The notes under the pieces are model-generated. The model did not search any database. It worked only from the letters and a program-made list of their open reading frames with translations, and was not told the origin of the DNA. A stretch of 64,000 nucleotides of DNA, taken from NCBI GenBank assembly GCA_963807235.1, contig CAWEBF010000015.1, positions 310,001 through 374,000 of the forward strand, read 5' to 3'. Numbering within the stretch: position 1 is the stretch's first letter; every line of letters begins with the position of its first letter. The translations under genes and the position numbers were made by a program. Positions 26,124 through 35,356 of the stretch are shown here, one piece after another. Origin of the DNA: CAWEBF01 sp963807235 (GTDB lineage Bacteria > Acidobacteriota > Vicinamibacteria > Vicinamibacterales > UBA2999).

Positions 26124-26934
26124 CTATCGGACGTGTACCTTGGATGACGTGCTCTGCAGGTGCTCGTTCAGGTCGGGCAGGCACTCCACTTCCCCGATGT
26201 CGATGTCGTCGACGCGGTTCCACCGCCGCGTGCCTTTGTATTCGCCTTCCCAGTTCTTCGGATCCGTGAGCGTCATCTGGATTTCGAGCGTGCGGCCGTT
26301 GTTGATCATCCGGATGCGCTCGACGATCTTCAGCTCGCCGCTCGCGCGGACGCCCTGATCCACCCAGCGGTGCTCGTCTTCGATGAAGTTCCTGGTCTCC
26401 ACCACCAGGGTGTCGCCTTCCCAGCGTCCAATCGACTCGCCGTTGAAGGTCCGCACGACGATGTCCGGATCGGTGTGCGAACGCCCGTCGAGAAAGACGG
26501 TGCGCAGGCTGTTCATGAATCCGCTGATCATGTAGATGGCCGTCGGCAGCTGCACCATCGCGATGGGCCACACGCGCGTCATGATGATGGGCACCCCCGC
26601 CGGCCAGCACTGGCCGATGTCGTCCCGATAGACCTTCCCCTCGGCGGCCGCCTTCACATAGGCGTCGCGGTGCTTCTGCGCCTCGGGGAGGAGCTTCGGG
26701 ATGGACGCCGGGCCGAAGAGCCACCCCTGCACGGCCGGCGTGTTGTCGATGAACCAGTTGCCCGTCAGGTTGAACGGCGCGGGCGGCCGGGGCTTGGCCA
26801 GATTCTCCGGCGCCAGGGCACTCGGAGGCGTGCGGGGGAATCTCGGGCGCCTGCTGCGCCAGGGCCGCCGGAGCGGCCGCGGACCAGACCACGGCAATTC
26901 CCAGAATCCAGAATGCGTATTTCGCCTGCCGCAC
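26124..26934 (-). CDS. Secreted protein, paralogue B of the GRWEGD family (one frameshift)
   Basis: The start at ATG 26934 gives a signal peptide (FWILGIAVVWSAAAPAALAQ). The frame shifts near 26840 and continues SALAPENLAKPRPPAPFNLT, GNWFIDNTPAVQGWLFG, GKVYRDDIGQCWPAGVPIIM, PTAIYMISGFMNSLRTVFLD, IGRWEGDTLVVETRNFIEDE, TDPKNWEGEYKGTRRWNRVD and CLPDLNEHLQSTSSKVHV. It is the first gene of a minus-strand run that appears to extend to 21031. A perfect hairpin lies 48 bases upstream of its start. Confidence 0.8.
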
Positions 26935-27255
26935 GTTCCTACCTCCCCCGCTACGCTATCGCCCGCCTGGAGGGCGGACAATCACGCGAGGCTCCGCCTC
27001 GCGTGACAGTATTCGCCGCCGATTGTAACGCCCGGGCGAGGCTGCACAAAGCTGCGCGCCAATCGCCGCGGCGTGGATGACGGATCTGATCAGCCGATCA
27101 CGGAATTGGCGCCCGCGGGCGCCCCTGTCGCGCCCGCCTCGCCCTGTCCGCGCGCCGGTTCCGGCGACTTTTGGCGCGTTGCCGGCGGATGCCCGGCTGG
27201 TACGACCGTTGCGCGCAGCATCCCTGGATCACCAGACCGTTTCGAGCCCGATCAC
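26935..27255. other. Divergent intergenic region
   Basis: Holds the upstream regions of the secreted-protein operon (minus) and the coiled-coil/PEGA gene (plus). It contains one perfect 25-base hairpin at 26982-27006. Around 27110-27240 the three frames encode fragments such as PCPRAGSGDFW and YDRCAQHP, which could be a frameshifted Cys-rich N-terminus of the downstream gene. This could not be resolved. No clear promoter was found. Confidence 0.4.
26982..27006. repeat. Perfect hairpin with TCC loop (single-hairpin relative of the double-hairpin family)
   Basis: TCACGCGAGGC, loop TCC, GCCTCGCGTGA, followed by CAGT. The GCGAGGCTCCGC core and the CAGT that follows match the first hairpins of the elements at 41577 and 42630. 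No second hairpin is evident. Confidence 0.6.
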
Positions 27256-29144
27256 ATGAGCAACCGCTACCCCCAACTTCCGAAAGACGCCGCCGACGAC
27301 AACCAGCTGGCCCGCGAGGTCGACTCCCTGATCAACAGGATGGGCGTCGACCCGATGGCCCTCGAGGTGAACGGCGAGCAGCAGCCCAACATCCACGAGA
27401 ACCCGCCCGCACGGGTCGAGGAGCTTGTCGATCCGGAGGTGCACGCCGCCGAGATCGCCCTCGTCGAGGCGCACGCCAAGGCCAGAATGGCGGCCGAGCT
27501 GGAGCGCGTGAAGGCCGAAGCAGCGGTCCAGCGCCAGGTCGAACTCGCGAGCCAGGAGGCCGCGGCCTCGGCGGAACGCGAACGCGCCGTGGCGGAGGCC
27601 CGTGCCCAAGCCGAAGCGGCCGCGCGCGAGTCGATGGCGCACGAGCTGGCGCGAGCCCGCACGGAGGCCGAGCAGCAGCTGGCGCGCGAACTGGAGACGA
27701 TGGGCAGCGAGGTGGCTCGCGCCCGCAGCGAGGCCGAGAAGGAACTGGTTCGCGCCAGGGCCGAGGCCGAACAGCAGATGGCCCGCACGCGCACGGAGGC
27801 CGAGCAGCAGCTGGCCCGGGAGCTGGAGCGGTCCAGAGAGCAGTTGGAGCGTCAGCTGGCGGAACGTCTCGGCCAGTCGCGCGCCGACTCCGATCGCGAA
27901 CGCGAGGCCAATATGGTGCGTTCGCGCGCCGATGCGGAGGCCACCCGGGCAGCCGCGATGCACGAGGCCCGGCTGGCGGCCGAGGCCGCCGCTCGCGGGC
28001 GCTCGAATCCGAGCTCGGGCGCGTGCGCGCCGAAACCGAAGCCAAGCTGCATGGAGAGCTGGCCAGCCTGCGCGAGCAGGCGGAGGCGGCGCGGCGCGCG
28101 CAGGCGCAGGCGCAGCAGCAGGCGGAAGCGGCGCGTGAACAGGCCGCCCGCGACGTGCAGGTCGCGGCGCAGCGCGCAGCGGCCAAGGCGTTCGAGGTCG
28201 AGGCGGCCCGCATTCGGGCCGAAGCCGAGGTCCGGTCGAAGGAAGAGAGCGAGCGCGCAAATCAGCGGCTGGAAGCCGAGGTCGCACGCCTTCGCGCGGA
28301 GCAGCTGGACCGCCCGCCGCGCCAGCAGGCGCCCGCCGCGCCGCCGCCGATCGCGCGGCAAGAGTACGAGCCACCGCCCGCCCCGGCGCAGGTGGAGGCC
28401 CCGCGCCAGGTATTTGCCGATCGCTTCACCGCGTCCGATGCCGGCGACGGGGACGATTCGCATACCTGGAAGGTGTGGATCGCCGCGGCAGCCGCCGCGG
28501 CGACCGTCGTGATCATCGGGACTGGCGGCTATCTGCTGTGGAATCGGACCCCGGAGACACCCAAGGCGGAAGCGCCAGCGCCGCAGCCCGAAGTGATCGA
28601 GACGCTGCCGGAGGAGGTCGAAACGCCGGGGCCGCGTGGCCGGCGCAATTCGCGTCCGGAACCGCCTCGCGCGGGCCGGCCAGCCGCAGCGGCCGCTACG
28701 GAAGCGACTGGCAAGACGGCGGGACTCCTGACCGTGTACTCGCGCGTCCCACTCGATCTCGTCGTCGACGGCGTGCGCATCGGCTCGACCGAGGACGGCC
28801 AGATCGTGGTGCCCCCCGGACGCCGGCGGGTGGAGCTGGTGAACAAGCGGTTGAACTATCGCGGCGAGGTCACGCTCGACGTGGCCAGCGGGAAGGTCAC
28901 GACGCATACCGCCACCCTGCCCCCGGGGCAGCTGCGCATCGCCGGTGCGGCGGGCGGCGAAGTCTGGGTCGAGGGCGAGCACGTCGGCACGCTGCCGCTG
29001 GCCGACATCTCGGTGCCCCTGGGCACACGGGAGGTGCTGGTGCGGCATCCGCAGTTTGGCGAACGCCGGCAGACCGTGGAAGTGACCTACGGCGCGCCCA
29101 CGCAGGTCTCGATGGTGCAGCAGGAAGCCGGCTCCGGGAACTGA
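27256..29144 (+). CDS. Coiled-coil, single-TM, PEGA-type protein (one frameshift)
   Basis: About 630 residues. The N-terminal 85 residues contain YPQLPKDAADDNQLAREVDS. A very long Ala/Glu/Arg coiled coil follows (about 85-370), with internal repeats such as ARTEAEQQLARELE, AEKELVRARAEAEQQMAR and TRTEAEQQLARELE. The frame shifts near 28000. After a Pro/Gln linker a transmembrane helix (WIAAAAAAATVVIIGTGGYL) precedes a Pro-rich stretch and a C-terminal PEGA-like region: GLLTVYSRVPLDLVVDGVRI, VVPPGRRRVELVNKRLNYRG and VPLGTREVLVRHPQFGERRQ. The coil would be cytoplasmic and the PEGA part outside the membrane. It may be a scaffold. No enzyme domain is seen. Confidence 0.7.
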
Positions 29145-29146
29145 TT

Positions 29147-29174
29147 CGGGCTCCGGGCTCCAGGCTCCAGGCTC
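29147..29174. repeat. 7-bp tandem array (CGGGCTC/CAGGCTC)
   Basis: Four heptamers starting two bases after the stop of the coiled-coil gene and ending 42 bases before the methyltransferase start. Confidence 0.88.
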
Positions 29175-29216
29175 CAGCTGTCCCGCCGCGCGGGCATCCG
29201 CGTTACCATACGGCCC

Positions 29217-30035
29217 ATGCGAAGCCTGTCACCCATCGCATGGGCCCTTTCCTTCGTCTTCCTGCTGGTCTCCGCGGCTCCCACGGCCGCCCAGCAAGCT
29301 GAAAAACCCTTCGAGCCCGAAGTCGGTCAACCCGGCAAGGACGTCGTCTGGGTCCCCACGCCGCCGGCGCTCGTCGAGAAGATGATGGACATGGCAGGAG
29401 TCGGGCCCAGCGACTTCGTGATGGACCTGGGGTCAGGGGACGGCCGCAACATCATCGCGGCTGCCAAGCGGGGCGCCAACGCAGTCGGCGTCGAATTCAA
29501 CCCCGACATGGTGGCGCTGTCGGAACGGCTGGCCAAGACCGCCGGCGTTTCCGACAAGGCCAGGTTCGTCCAGGGCGATATGTTCGTGGCCGATATCTCC
29601 AAGGCGACCGTGATGGCCCTCTTCCTGCTGCCGAGCAACATGCTGCAGCTGCGGTCGAAGTTCTTCGCGCTGGCACCGGGGTCGCGAATCGTGTCCAACA
29701 CGTTCCGCATCGAAGGCTGGAATCCGGACAAGAGCGAGAGCATCGGCGGCGACTGCACCGCCTGGTGCGAGGCCATCCTCTGGATTGTCCCGGCCAAGGT
29801 AGCCGGCCGCTGGCGTGGGCCGGAGGGCGAACTGCAACTGGCGCAGGACTACCAGATGGTCTCCGGCACGTTGACCGTTGGCGGCAAGCCCGTGCCGGTC
29901 ACCGGGCGGCTGAATGGCCGCGACATCACCTTCACGGCCGGCGATCGCGCCTACACGGGTCGCGCCGGCGACACCGAGATGGAATTGACCGCCCCCGGAT
30001 CGGCGCCACTGCGCTTGACCCGGACCGGGTCGTAG
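29217..30035 (+). CDS. SAM-dependent methyltransferase-fold protein with a signal peptide
   Basis: 272 residues. A clear signal peptide (PIAWALSFVFLLVSAAPTAA, cleaved after AQQ or near) precedes a class I Rossmann methyltransferase core: FVMDLGSGDGRNIIAAAKRG (motif I near residue 70), AVGVEFNPDMVALSERLAKT and FVQGDMFVADI. The C-terminal 80 residues form a beta-rich domain with repeated GTLTVGGKPVPVTGRLNGRD-type strands, not part of a standard methyltransferase. SAM is not known to be available in the periplasm, so either the N-terminus is retained as an anchor or the fold has another use. The following NfeD gene is 9 bases away. Confidence 0.8.
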   Translation: MRSLSPIAWALSFVFLLVSAAPTAAQQAEKPFEPEVGQPGKDVVWVPTPPALVEKMMDMAGVGPSDFVMDLGSGDGRNIIAAAKRGANAVGVEFNPDMVALSERLAKTAGVSDKARFVQGDMFVADISKATVMALFLLPSNMLQLRSKFFALAPGSRIVSNTFRIEGWNPDKSESIGGDCTAWCEAILWIVPAKVAGRWRGPEGELQLAQDYQMVSGTLTVGGKPVPVTGRLNGRDITFTAGDRAYTGRAGDTEMELTAPGSAPLRLTRTGS

Positions 30036-30044
30036 CCGCACGCC

Positions 30045-30476
30045 ATGACCGGCTGGATGTGGATCGCGATGGGCCTCGTGCTCGCCGCCATCGAGCTGGC
30101 GACGCCCGGCGGATTTTTCATCATCTTCTTCGGCGTCGGCGCCGTGGTGGTCGGGCTGATGCGGGTCGCGGGGCTGCTGGAGGCCGCCTGGTCTCAGTGG
30201 CTGGTCTTCCCGATCGTGGCCGTGGTGGCGCTGAAGTTCTTTCGCCAGCCGCTGCTGGCCCGGCTGCAAGGACGCGACAGCGGGCACGTCGTAGATACGC
30301 TCGTCGGTAATCATGCCCTGCCTGCGACCGCCCTGGAACCGGGCGGGCACGGCAAGGCGGAAGTGCGCGGCGCGTTGTGGAACGCCCACAACGTCAGCGA
30401 CCGCACCATCGTCGCGCGCGAACGCTGCCGGGTCGTCGCCGTGAACGGCTTGGAACTCGACATCAGACCGGAGTGA
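30045..30476 (+). CDS. NfeD-like membrane protein
   Basis: 143 residues. Three hydrophobic segments (MWIAMGLVLAAIELATPGGF, FFGVGAVVVGLMRVAGLLEA, WLVFPIVAVVALKFF) are followed by a soluble OB-fold domain (about 85-143: VGNHALPATALEPGGHGKAE, VRGALWNAHN, CRVVAVNGLELDIRPE). This is the short NfeD form. It normally works with a partner SPFH/stomatin protein, and that gene starts one base after this stop. Confidence 0.9.
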   Translation: MTGWMWIAMGLVLAAIELATPGGFFIIFFGVGAVVVGLMRVAGLLEAAWSQWLVFPIVAVVALKFFRQPLLARLQGRDSGHVVDTLVGNHALPATALEPGGHGKAEVRGALWNAHNVSDRTIVARERCRVVAVNGLELDIRPE

Positions 30477-30477
30477 G

Positions 30478-31419
30478 GTGACCGTGGAAGCCACAGTGGT
30501 GGTCCTGATCCTCGTCGCGCTGCTGGTCCTGCTCGTCTTGTACAAGACGGCCGTGGTGGTGCCGCAGCAGAGCGCGTTCGTGGTCGAGCGCCTGGGCCGC
30601 TATCACACGACCCTCAATGCGGGCTTCCACATTCTGGTGCCGTTCGTGGACGCCATCCGGTACCGGCACTCGCTCAAGGAACAGGCCCTCGACATCCCGG
30701 CGCAGGTCTGCATCACGCGCGACAACGTGCAGGTGGGCGTGGACGGCATCCTGTACTTGAAGGTGCTGAACCCCGAGCGGGCCTCCTACGGCATCTCGAA
30801 CTATCTCTTCGCCATCACGCAGCTGGCCCAGACCACGCTACGCAGCGAGGTGGGCAAGATCGACCTCGATCGCACTTTCGAGGAGCGCGCCAGCATCAAC
30901 CTCGAAGTGGTGGGCGAGCTGGATAAGGCCACCGAGTCCTGGGGCGTCAAGGTGCTGCGCTACGAGATCAAGAACATCGAGCCGCCGCAGGACATCCTGG
31001 CGGCGATGGAAAAGCAGATGCGGGCCGAGCGCGAGAAGCGGGCGCTGATTCTGACGTCAGAAGGGCAGCGCGACGCCGCCATCAACTCCGCCGAAGGCGA
31101 GAAGCAGCAGGTGATCAAGGCGTCGGAAGCCAATCGCCAGCAGCAGATCAACGAGGCCGAAGGCCAGGCGTCGGCCATCCGCGCGGTGGCAACCGCAACG
31201 GCTCAAGGCATTCGGGAAGTGGCTGACGCGATTCGGGCCGAGGGCGGGCGTGATGCGGTGCAGCTGCGGGTGGCCGAGCAGTACGTGACGCAGTTCGGGA
31301 ACCTGGCGCGAACGGCCAACGCGGTGATCGTGCCCGCGACCGTCAGCGACGTGGCGGGCATGATCGCCACCGCCATGCGCGTCTTCGACACGGCCGGCGG
31401 AGCGCCAGTCAAGAAGTGA
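30478..31419 (+). CDS. SPFH/stomatin-family protein (QmcA-like)
   Basis: 313 residues from GTG 30478. One N-terminal transmembrane helix (VVVLILVALLVLLVLYKTAV) precedes the SPFH domain (VVPQQSAFVVERLGRYHTTL, GFHILVPFVD, RDNVQVGVDGILYLKVLNPE). The helical flotillin-like region contains MEKQMRAEREKRALILTSEG, then AEGEKQQVIKASEANRQQQI and EAEGQASAIRAVATATAQGI. It oligomerises into a membrane microdomain ring. Pairing with NfeD is the classical arrangement. A GTG three codons later is an alternative start. Confidence 0.93.
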   Translation: MTVEATVVVLILVALLVLLVLYKTAVVVPQQSAFVVERLGRYHTTLNAGFHILVPFVDAIRYRHSLKEQALDIPAQVCITRDNVQVGVDGILYLKVLNPERASYGISNYLFAITQLAQTTLRSEVGKIDLDRTFEERASINLEVVGELDKATESWGVKVLRYEIKNIEPPQDILAAMEKQMRAEREKRALILTSEGQRDAAINSAEGEKQQVIKASEANRQQQINEAEGQASAIRAVATATAQGIREVADAIRAEGGRDAVQLRVAEQYVTQFGNLARTANAVIVPATVSDVAGMIATAMRVFDTAGGAPVKK

Positions 31420-32346
31420 CTATCGCGGGGGTGCGTCCGGCACCACCGTCAACTGCAGCCGCTTCCGATACTTCACCGGGGTGCCGTTCAGCGTGGCCGG
31501 CCTGTATTGCCACGATCGGGCGGCGCTCAGCGCCATCCGGTCGTACTGCGGGTTGAGCGCCGTCACCATCCGTGCCGAGTCCACTCCACCCGTCTCGTTG
31601 ATGACGATGTCGATAGTGGCCACGCCGGTGAGCAGCACGCGCCCGGGAAACGGCGGCACCACCTGGCGCACGGTCTGCGGCGGCACCACGTTCACGTCTT
31701 CGGCGCTGTAGATGACCGGTGCCGCAGGAGCGGCCGGCGTCGGCGGCGCAAGCGGCGGCGGCGGCTCCGCCGTGGGCGTTTCCACCGGTGCGTTGGCCTT
31801 GGCCGCCAGATCGTGGAACCCGGACGCCAGCACCTTCAGATCCGAGAGCGGCGGCTGCGTGCCGGCGCTCCCGAGATCGGGATCCGCCAGGCCGCTCAGC
31901 ACCACCTGGAAGCCCTGGGCCGCGGCTGCGTAGTTCTTGGCTTCGTAGGCGGCGCGCGCCACCACGTAGCGCTGCTGCACCAGCCCTGGAAGCATGCGCT
32001 TGCGGGCGTCGGAAAAGGCCGACCTCATGCGCGGCGGCAAGTCCGTGGTGTCGGGGCGATACAGCGGGTCGAGCATGAGCATCGACTCGATCACCTTGTT
32101 CGCCTCGGCGGTGTTGCCGAGCGCAAGCATGCACAGGGCGCGATAGAGATCGATCGTCTGCAGGTCGGCCTTCGAGGTATTGGCGCCAGCCAGGGTCGTC
32201 AGCATGTTCAGGGCGCTGTGGTATTCAGCCGCCACGTACAGCTCCCGGGCCGCCGAGAGGTTCGAGTTCTGCGCCAGGGACGGCGTGGCGCCAGGCACCC
32301 CGCCGACCAGACAGGCAAGAACGCATGCGCGAATCAACTTCCTCAT
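31420..32346 (-). CDS. Secreted TPR protein with C-terminal TonB-like domain
   Basis: 308 residues. Signal peptide (ACVLACLVGGVPGATPSLAQ). Residues about 28-180 are TPR-like helices (ARELYVAAEYHSALNMLTTL, LYRALCMLALGNTAEANKVI). A Pro/Ala linker follows. The C-terminus is a TonB/energy-transducer-like domain (VVPPFPGRVLLTGVATIDIV, NETGGVDSARMVTALNPQYD, AARSWQYRPATLNGTPVKYR). In many Acidobacteria this domain occurs on proteins that are not true TonB. There is no N-terminal anchor apart from the signal, so classical energy transduction is doubtful. It overlaps the next upstream gene by 4 bases. Confidence 0.82.
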   Translation of the reverse strand: MRKLIRACVLACLVGGVPGATPSLAQNSNLSAARELYVAAEYHSALNMLTTLAGANTSKADLQTIDLYRALCMLALGNTAEANKVIESMLMLDPLYRPDTTDLPPRMRSAFSDARKRMLPGLVQQRYVVARAAYEAKNYAAAAQGFQVVLSGLADPDLGSAGTQPPLSDLKVLASGFHDLAAKANAPVETPTAEPPPPLAPPTPAAPAAPVIYSAEDVNVVPPQTVRQVVPPFPGRVLLTGVATIDIVINETGGVDSARMVTALNPQYDRMALSAARSWQYRPATLNGTPVKYRKRLQLTVVPDAPPR

Positions 32347-34662
32347 CTCGTCCTCATATCCACGCTGAGCCGGGCCGGGGCTCCACTGGTCACGATTGCG
32401 CTGGCCTTGCGCTCACCGAGCTCGGGGTGCCGGAACACCACCTCGTGAACACCGATCGGAAGAGACGCCGAGCCTATCGGCGTCTCACCCAATCGCTCGC
32501 CGTTCACGAACACTTCGGCCCACGGCAGCGCATTGAGCGCGACCGTGCCGCGCGGCCACTCGGGCCGCACCGAGACCACTTGCCCGTTGCCGACGTCCAC
32601 GGTCCTCGTGCCACGGAAGCCGAGCGACTCGTTGACGAACTCGAGTTCGTGCCGGCCAACCGGGACCATGATGCGGTCGGTGCGGCTCGAGCCCAGCAGG
32701 CGCTGGTTCTCATAGATCTGCACCTCGGCCGGCGCCGACACCACGATCCACCCGGACACGCTGCCCGTGGGCTGCCGCTGCATCGGCACGACGAGCGACG
32801 CCGTGCCGCCGGCCTCAATCAGCACCTGTTCCGAGACGCGCTCGGTGTCTGTCTCGAGGACGATCTGATGCGGACCGGGCGTCAGCCCGGTGACCACGGT
32901 GGGTGTGCGGCCGAACGGCTGGCCGTCCACTGTCACGCGGGCCCGTGGCGGCTCCGAACGTATCTGCAGGCTGCCTGTACCGGTCGGCGTGGTGTTGGGC
33001 AGGTCGAAGTAATGCGAGATCTGGCCGCCGGCCGTCAGCGTGACGGGGACGCGCCGGCGCTCACCTTGCGTGACGAGCTCGAGGACGTGTTCACCGGCGG
33101 CGAGGCTGAGCTTGACCGGCGTCGTGCCACGATTCACGCCGTCCACGAACACCGTGGCGCCCTCGGGCGTCGTGCCGACCGTCAGCGTGCCGTTGACGGC
33201 CTCGGCCGCCGACGACCCTGAGGGCCGTGTGAGTGTGAAACCCAGCGTGGCGACGATGAGCACCACCGCGGCGGCGGCGGCGCCGGCCCAGGGGTTGAGC
33301 CAGAATCGGCCGCATGCTGCCCTCCTGAACTTTCTGGTCGTTCTTCTTGGCCCCGGCCTTCTTGCTGTCGGCGGCGCCACCTGTGGTCAGCGGGAACTTC
33401 CAGGACCCTTTCACGGGCGCGGCGGCCGGCGGCTGAGACGCGGATGGCGGCGAAAACGCCGCCACGGCAGGCGCCGGGGACGGTGTGGCCGCGGGGATGA
33501 CCGGCATCACAAACGACGGCGTCGCCGGGGCGACCGGGGCGACGGCGCCCGCCGCGCTGGCCCCGGAGGCGACGGGGCCCGTCGCCGCGGCCACCGAGGC
33601 GACGGGGGCGGCCTTGGGTGCCGCAGGCGGAGGCGCGACTGGGACGACCGGCGGAGCGACGGACACGGGGATTGGAATCACAACCGGGGGCGGCTGCACA
33701 GGCGCCGGCCGTTCCACTGGCGCGCCGATCGTGGCGGCCGCGGCTTCCGGCGTGCGGTCGGCCAGCACGGCCGACGTGTACTTGGTCAGGAACGCGCGCA
33801 ACGACGCACGTTCGGCCTCGGGGCTCGCGTGACTCAACGCGACGTCCAGGTCCTTCTTCGCGCCAATCGCCGAGACGAACGAGTGCCGTGGTTCCAGCTG
33901 CAGCGCGCTGCGCAGCCAGGTCCGCAGCAGCACGGGGATCGGCTCCGATTCCCCCGATTCCAAACGGGTGGAGGCGTTGTCGACGACCTCGCCGATCTTC
34001 GTGGGGAACTCGTCAACGTGGAGGCGCCGCCCAAGGACCAGCGCCAGCGCCACGGCCCCCACCTGCGTCACGTCGGCGAAGAGGTCGAATCGCGGCAGGC
34101 CGAACGTGTGCGGCAAGGCGATGCCCAGCTCTCGCCAGTAGCGCTCCTGCGAGAAGCGCAGTTCCTCGAGCGCAGGCCCGAGCACGTACTCGACGACGAC
34201 CAACCGTCCTTCCTGCGTGATCACGATCCGATCCGGGGCGATGGCGCCGTGGCACGAATCGGGCGCGGCCTCGTGGAATGCCGCCACCGCGGCCACGAGC
34301 TGGCGAATGAGGCACAGCGCGGCGTTCAACTCCAGGGCGATACCCTGGCGCTCGGCCGTCGCCAGCACCTCGGAGAGGCGCACGCCGCGCACGCGGTCGG
34401 AGATGACCACCACGGTGGACGTCCGCGGGTCCAGGCGTTCCACGGCACGCACGCGCGCGAACGCGTCGTGGCGAAACTCGGACAGGCGGAGCGACTGCTC
34501 GCGGAGGGCCGTCTCGAAGGTCGAAACGGCGCTGAGCTCGTTGCTGACCTTCAGGACCTCAAGCGATTCGTTGGCACCGCCAACGGCCGGCAGGCGCTCG
34601 CCGAGACCGTCTTCGAATACGATGGGCGCCGCGTGGCGCGGAGCGGAAAGAGCTGCATCCAT
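32343..34662 (-). CDS. Pseudokinase-PEGA membrane protein (one frameshift)
   Basis: About 770 residues. Residues 1-280 follow a protein-kinase-like layout (HDAFARVRAVERLDPRTSTV, VVISDRVRGVRLSEVLATAE). The catalytic loop reads SCHGAIAPDRIVI, where HRDLKPEN is expected, and the DFG position reads EYVLG, so catalysis is unlikely. A 140-residue Ala/Pro/Val linker follows. The frame shifts near 33340, after which a transmembrane helix (GAAAAAVVLIVATLGFTLTR) leads to four or more PEGA repeats (TVGTTPEGATVFVDGVNRGT, QIRSEPPRARVTVDGQPFGR, LNALPWAEVFVNGERLGETP). The stop overlaps the TonB-like gene start, suggesting coupled function. Confidence 0.75.
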
Positions 34663-34804
34663 GCGCTGCGTATCGGCACGGGCCGTGGCACTTCTGCACG
34701 AGACCGTCGTCAGGTTTGCAATCCGATCGCCAGATCTGCACTGGAAATTTCGCTCGGACGACTCCAGGTGAGCCGCCAGGGAGTGCAGTCGTGGGAAACG
34801 CCAC

Positions 34805-35323
34805 CTACGAAGTGGGCTTCAGCGCGCGCGCCAGCTGCACGAGCCGCTGTCCGTGCAGGCGGGCCCGTGTGTGCACGTCCGATTCCCCGGCCTCGCCCGT
34901 TCCGCGCTCCACGGGAACGCAGATGAGGCCGGCACGCGCGGCGGCCACCACCACGCCGTCGCACGCGCCGTCGCCGGCGGGCGCCAGCGGCGCCGCGATC
35001 TTGCCGCTCATCGGCCCCAGCGCGGGCAGCGTCGCCACATACGACTCGATCTCGCGCGACGAATCGGCGGGCGTGGCCAGCACAATCACGTCGGCCCACA
35101 CCGGGTCGGCGGGTCGGGGCGCCACGTAGTCGCGGTTCATCCGGTCCAACGCCTCGCGCCACGCCGCGTCGGCCTGGATCGCCTCGGGACTCGCGTCGTC
35201 GGGCACACGGCGCAGCCGGATGTTGCCCTCGGCCTCGATGGCGCCGACACCGGCCGCCAGGGCCAGGCGCTCGGCCCGGCCGTAGCGCGAGTAGAACACC
35301 ACCAGAACGTTGACGTCCGCCAC
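34805..35323 (-). CDS. Flavodoxin/NAD(P)H:quinone oxidoreductase-like protein
   Basis: 172 residues. Opens with the flavodoxin strand and FMN phosphate loop (VNVLVVFYSRYGRAERLALA), then VWADVIVLATPADSSREIES (second FMN-contacting loop) and GEAGESDVHTRARLHGQRLV at the C-terminus, as in the WrbA group. FMN-dependent two-electron quinone reduction is the family activity. It is shorter than WrbA (about 200 residues) and lacks the typical GGMHE-like segment, so the exact subfamily is unsure. It ends 33 bases upstream of where the pirin gene stops, on the same strand. Confidence 0.75.
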   Translation of the reverse strand: MADVNVLVVFYSRYGRAERLALAAGVGAIEAEGNIRLRRVPDDASPEAIQADAAWREALDRMNRDYVAPRPADPVWADVIVLATPADSSREIESYVATLPALGPMSGKIAAPLAPAGDGACDGVVVAAARAGLICVPVERGTGEAGESDVHTRARLHGQRLVQLARALKPTS

Positions 35324-35356
35324 AGTCTCGGGAACCTTCGGCGCGTGGCCTGCCGT

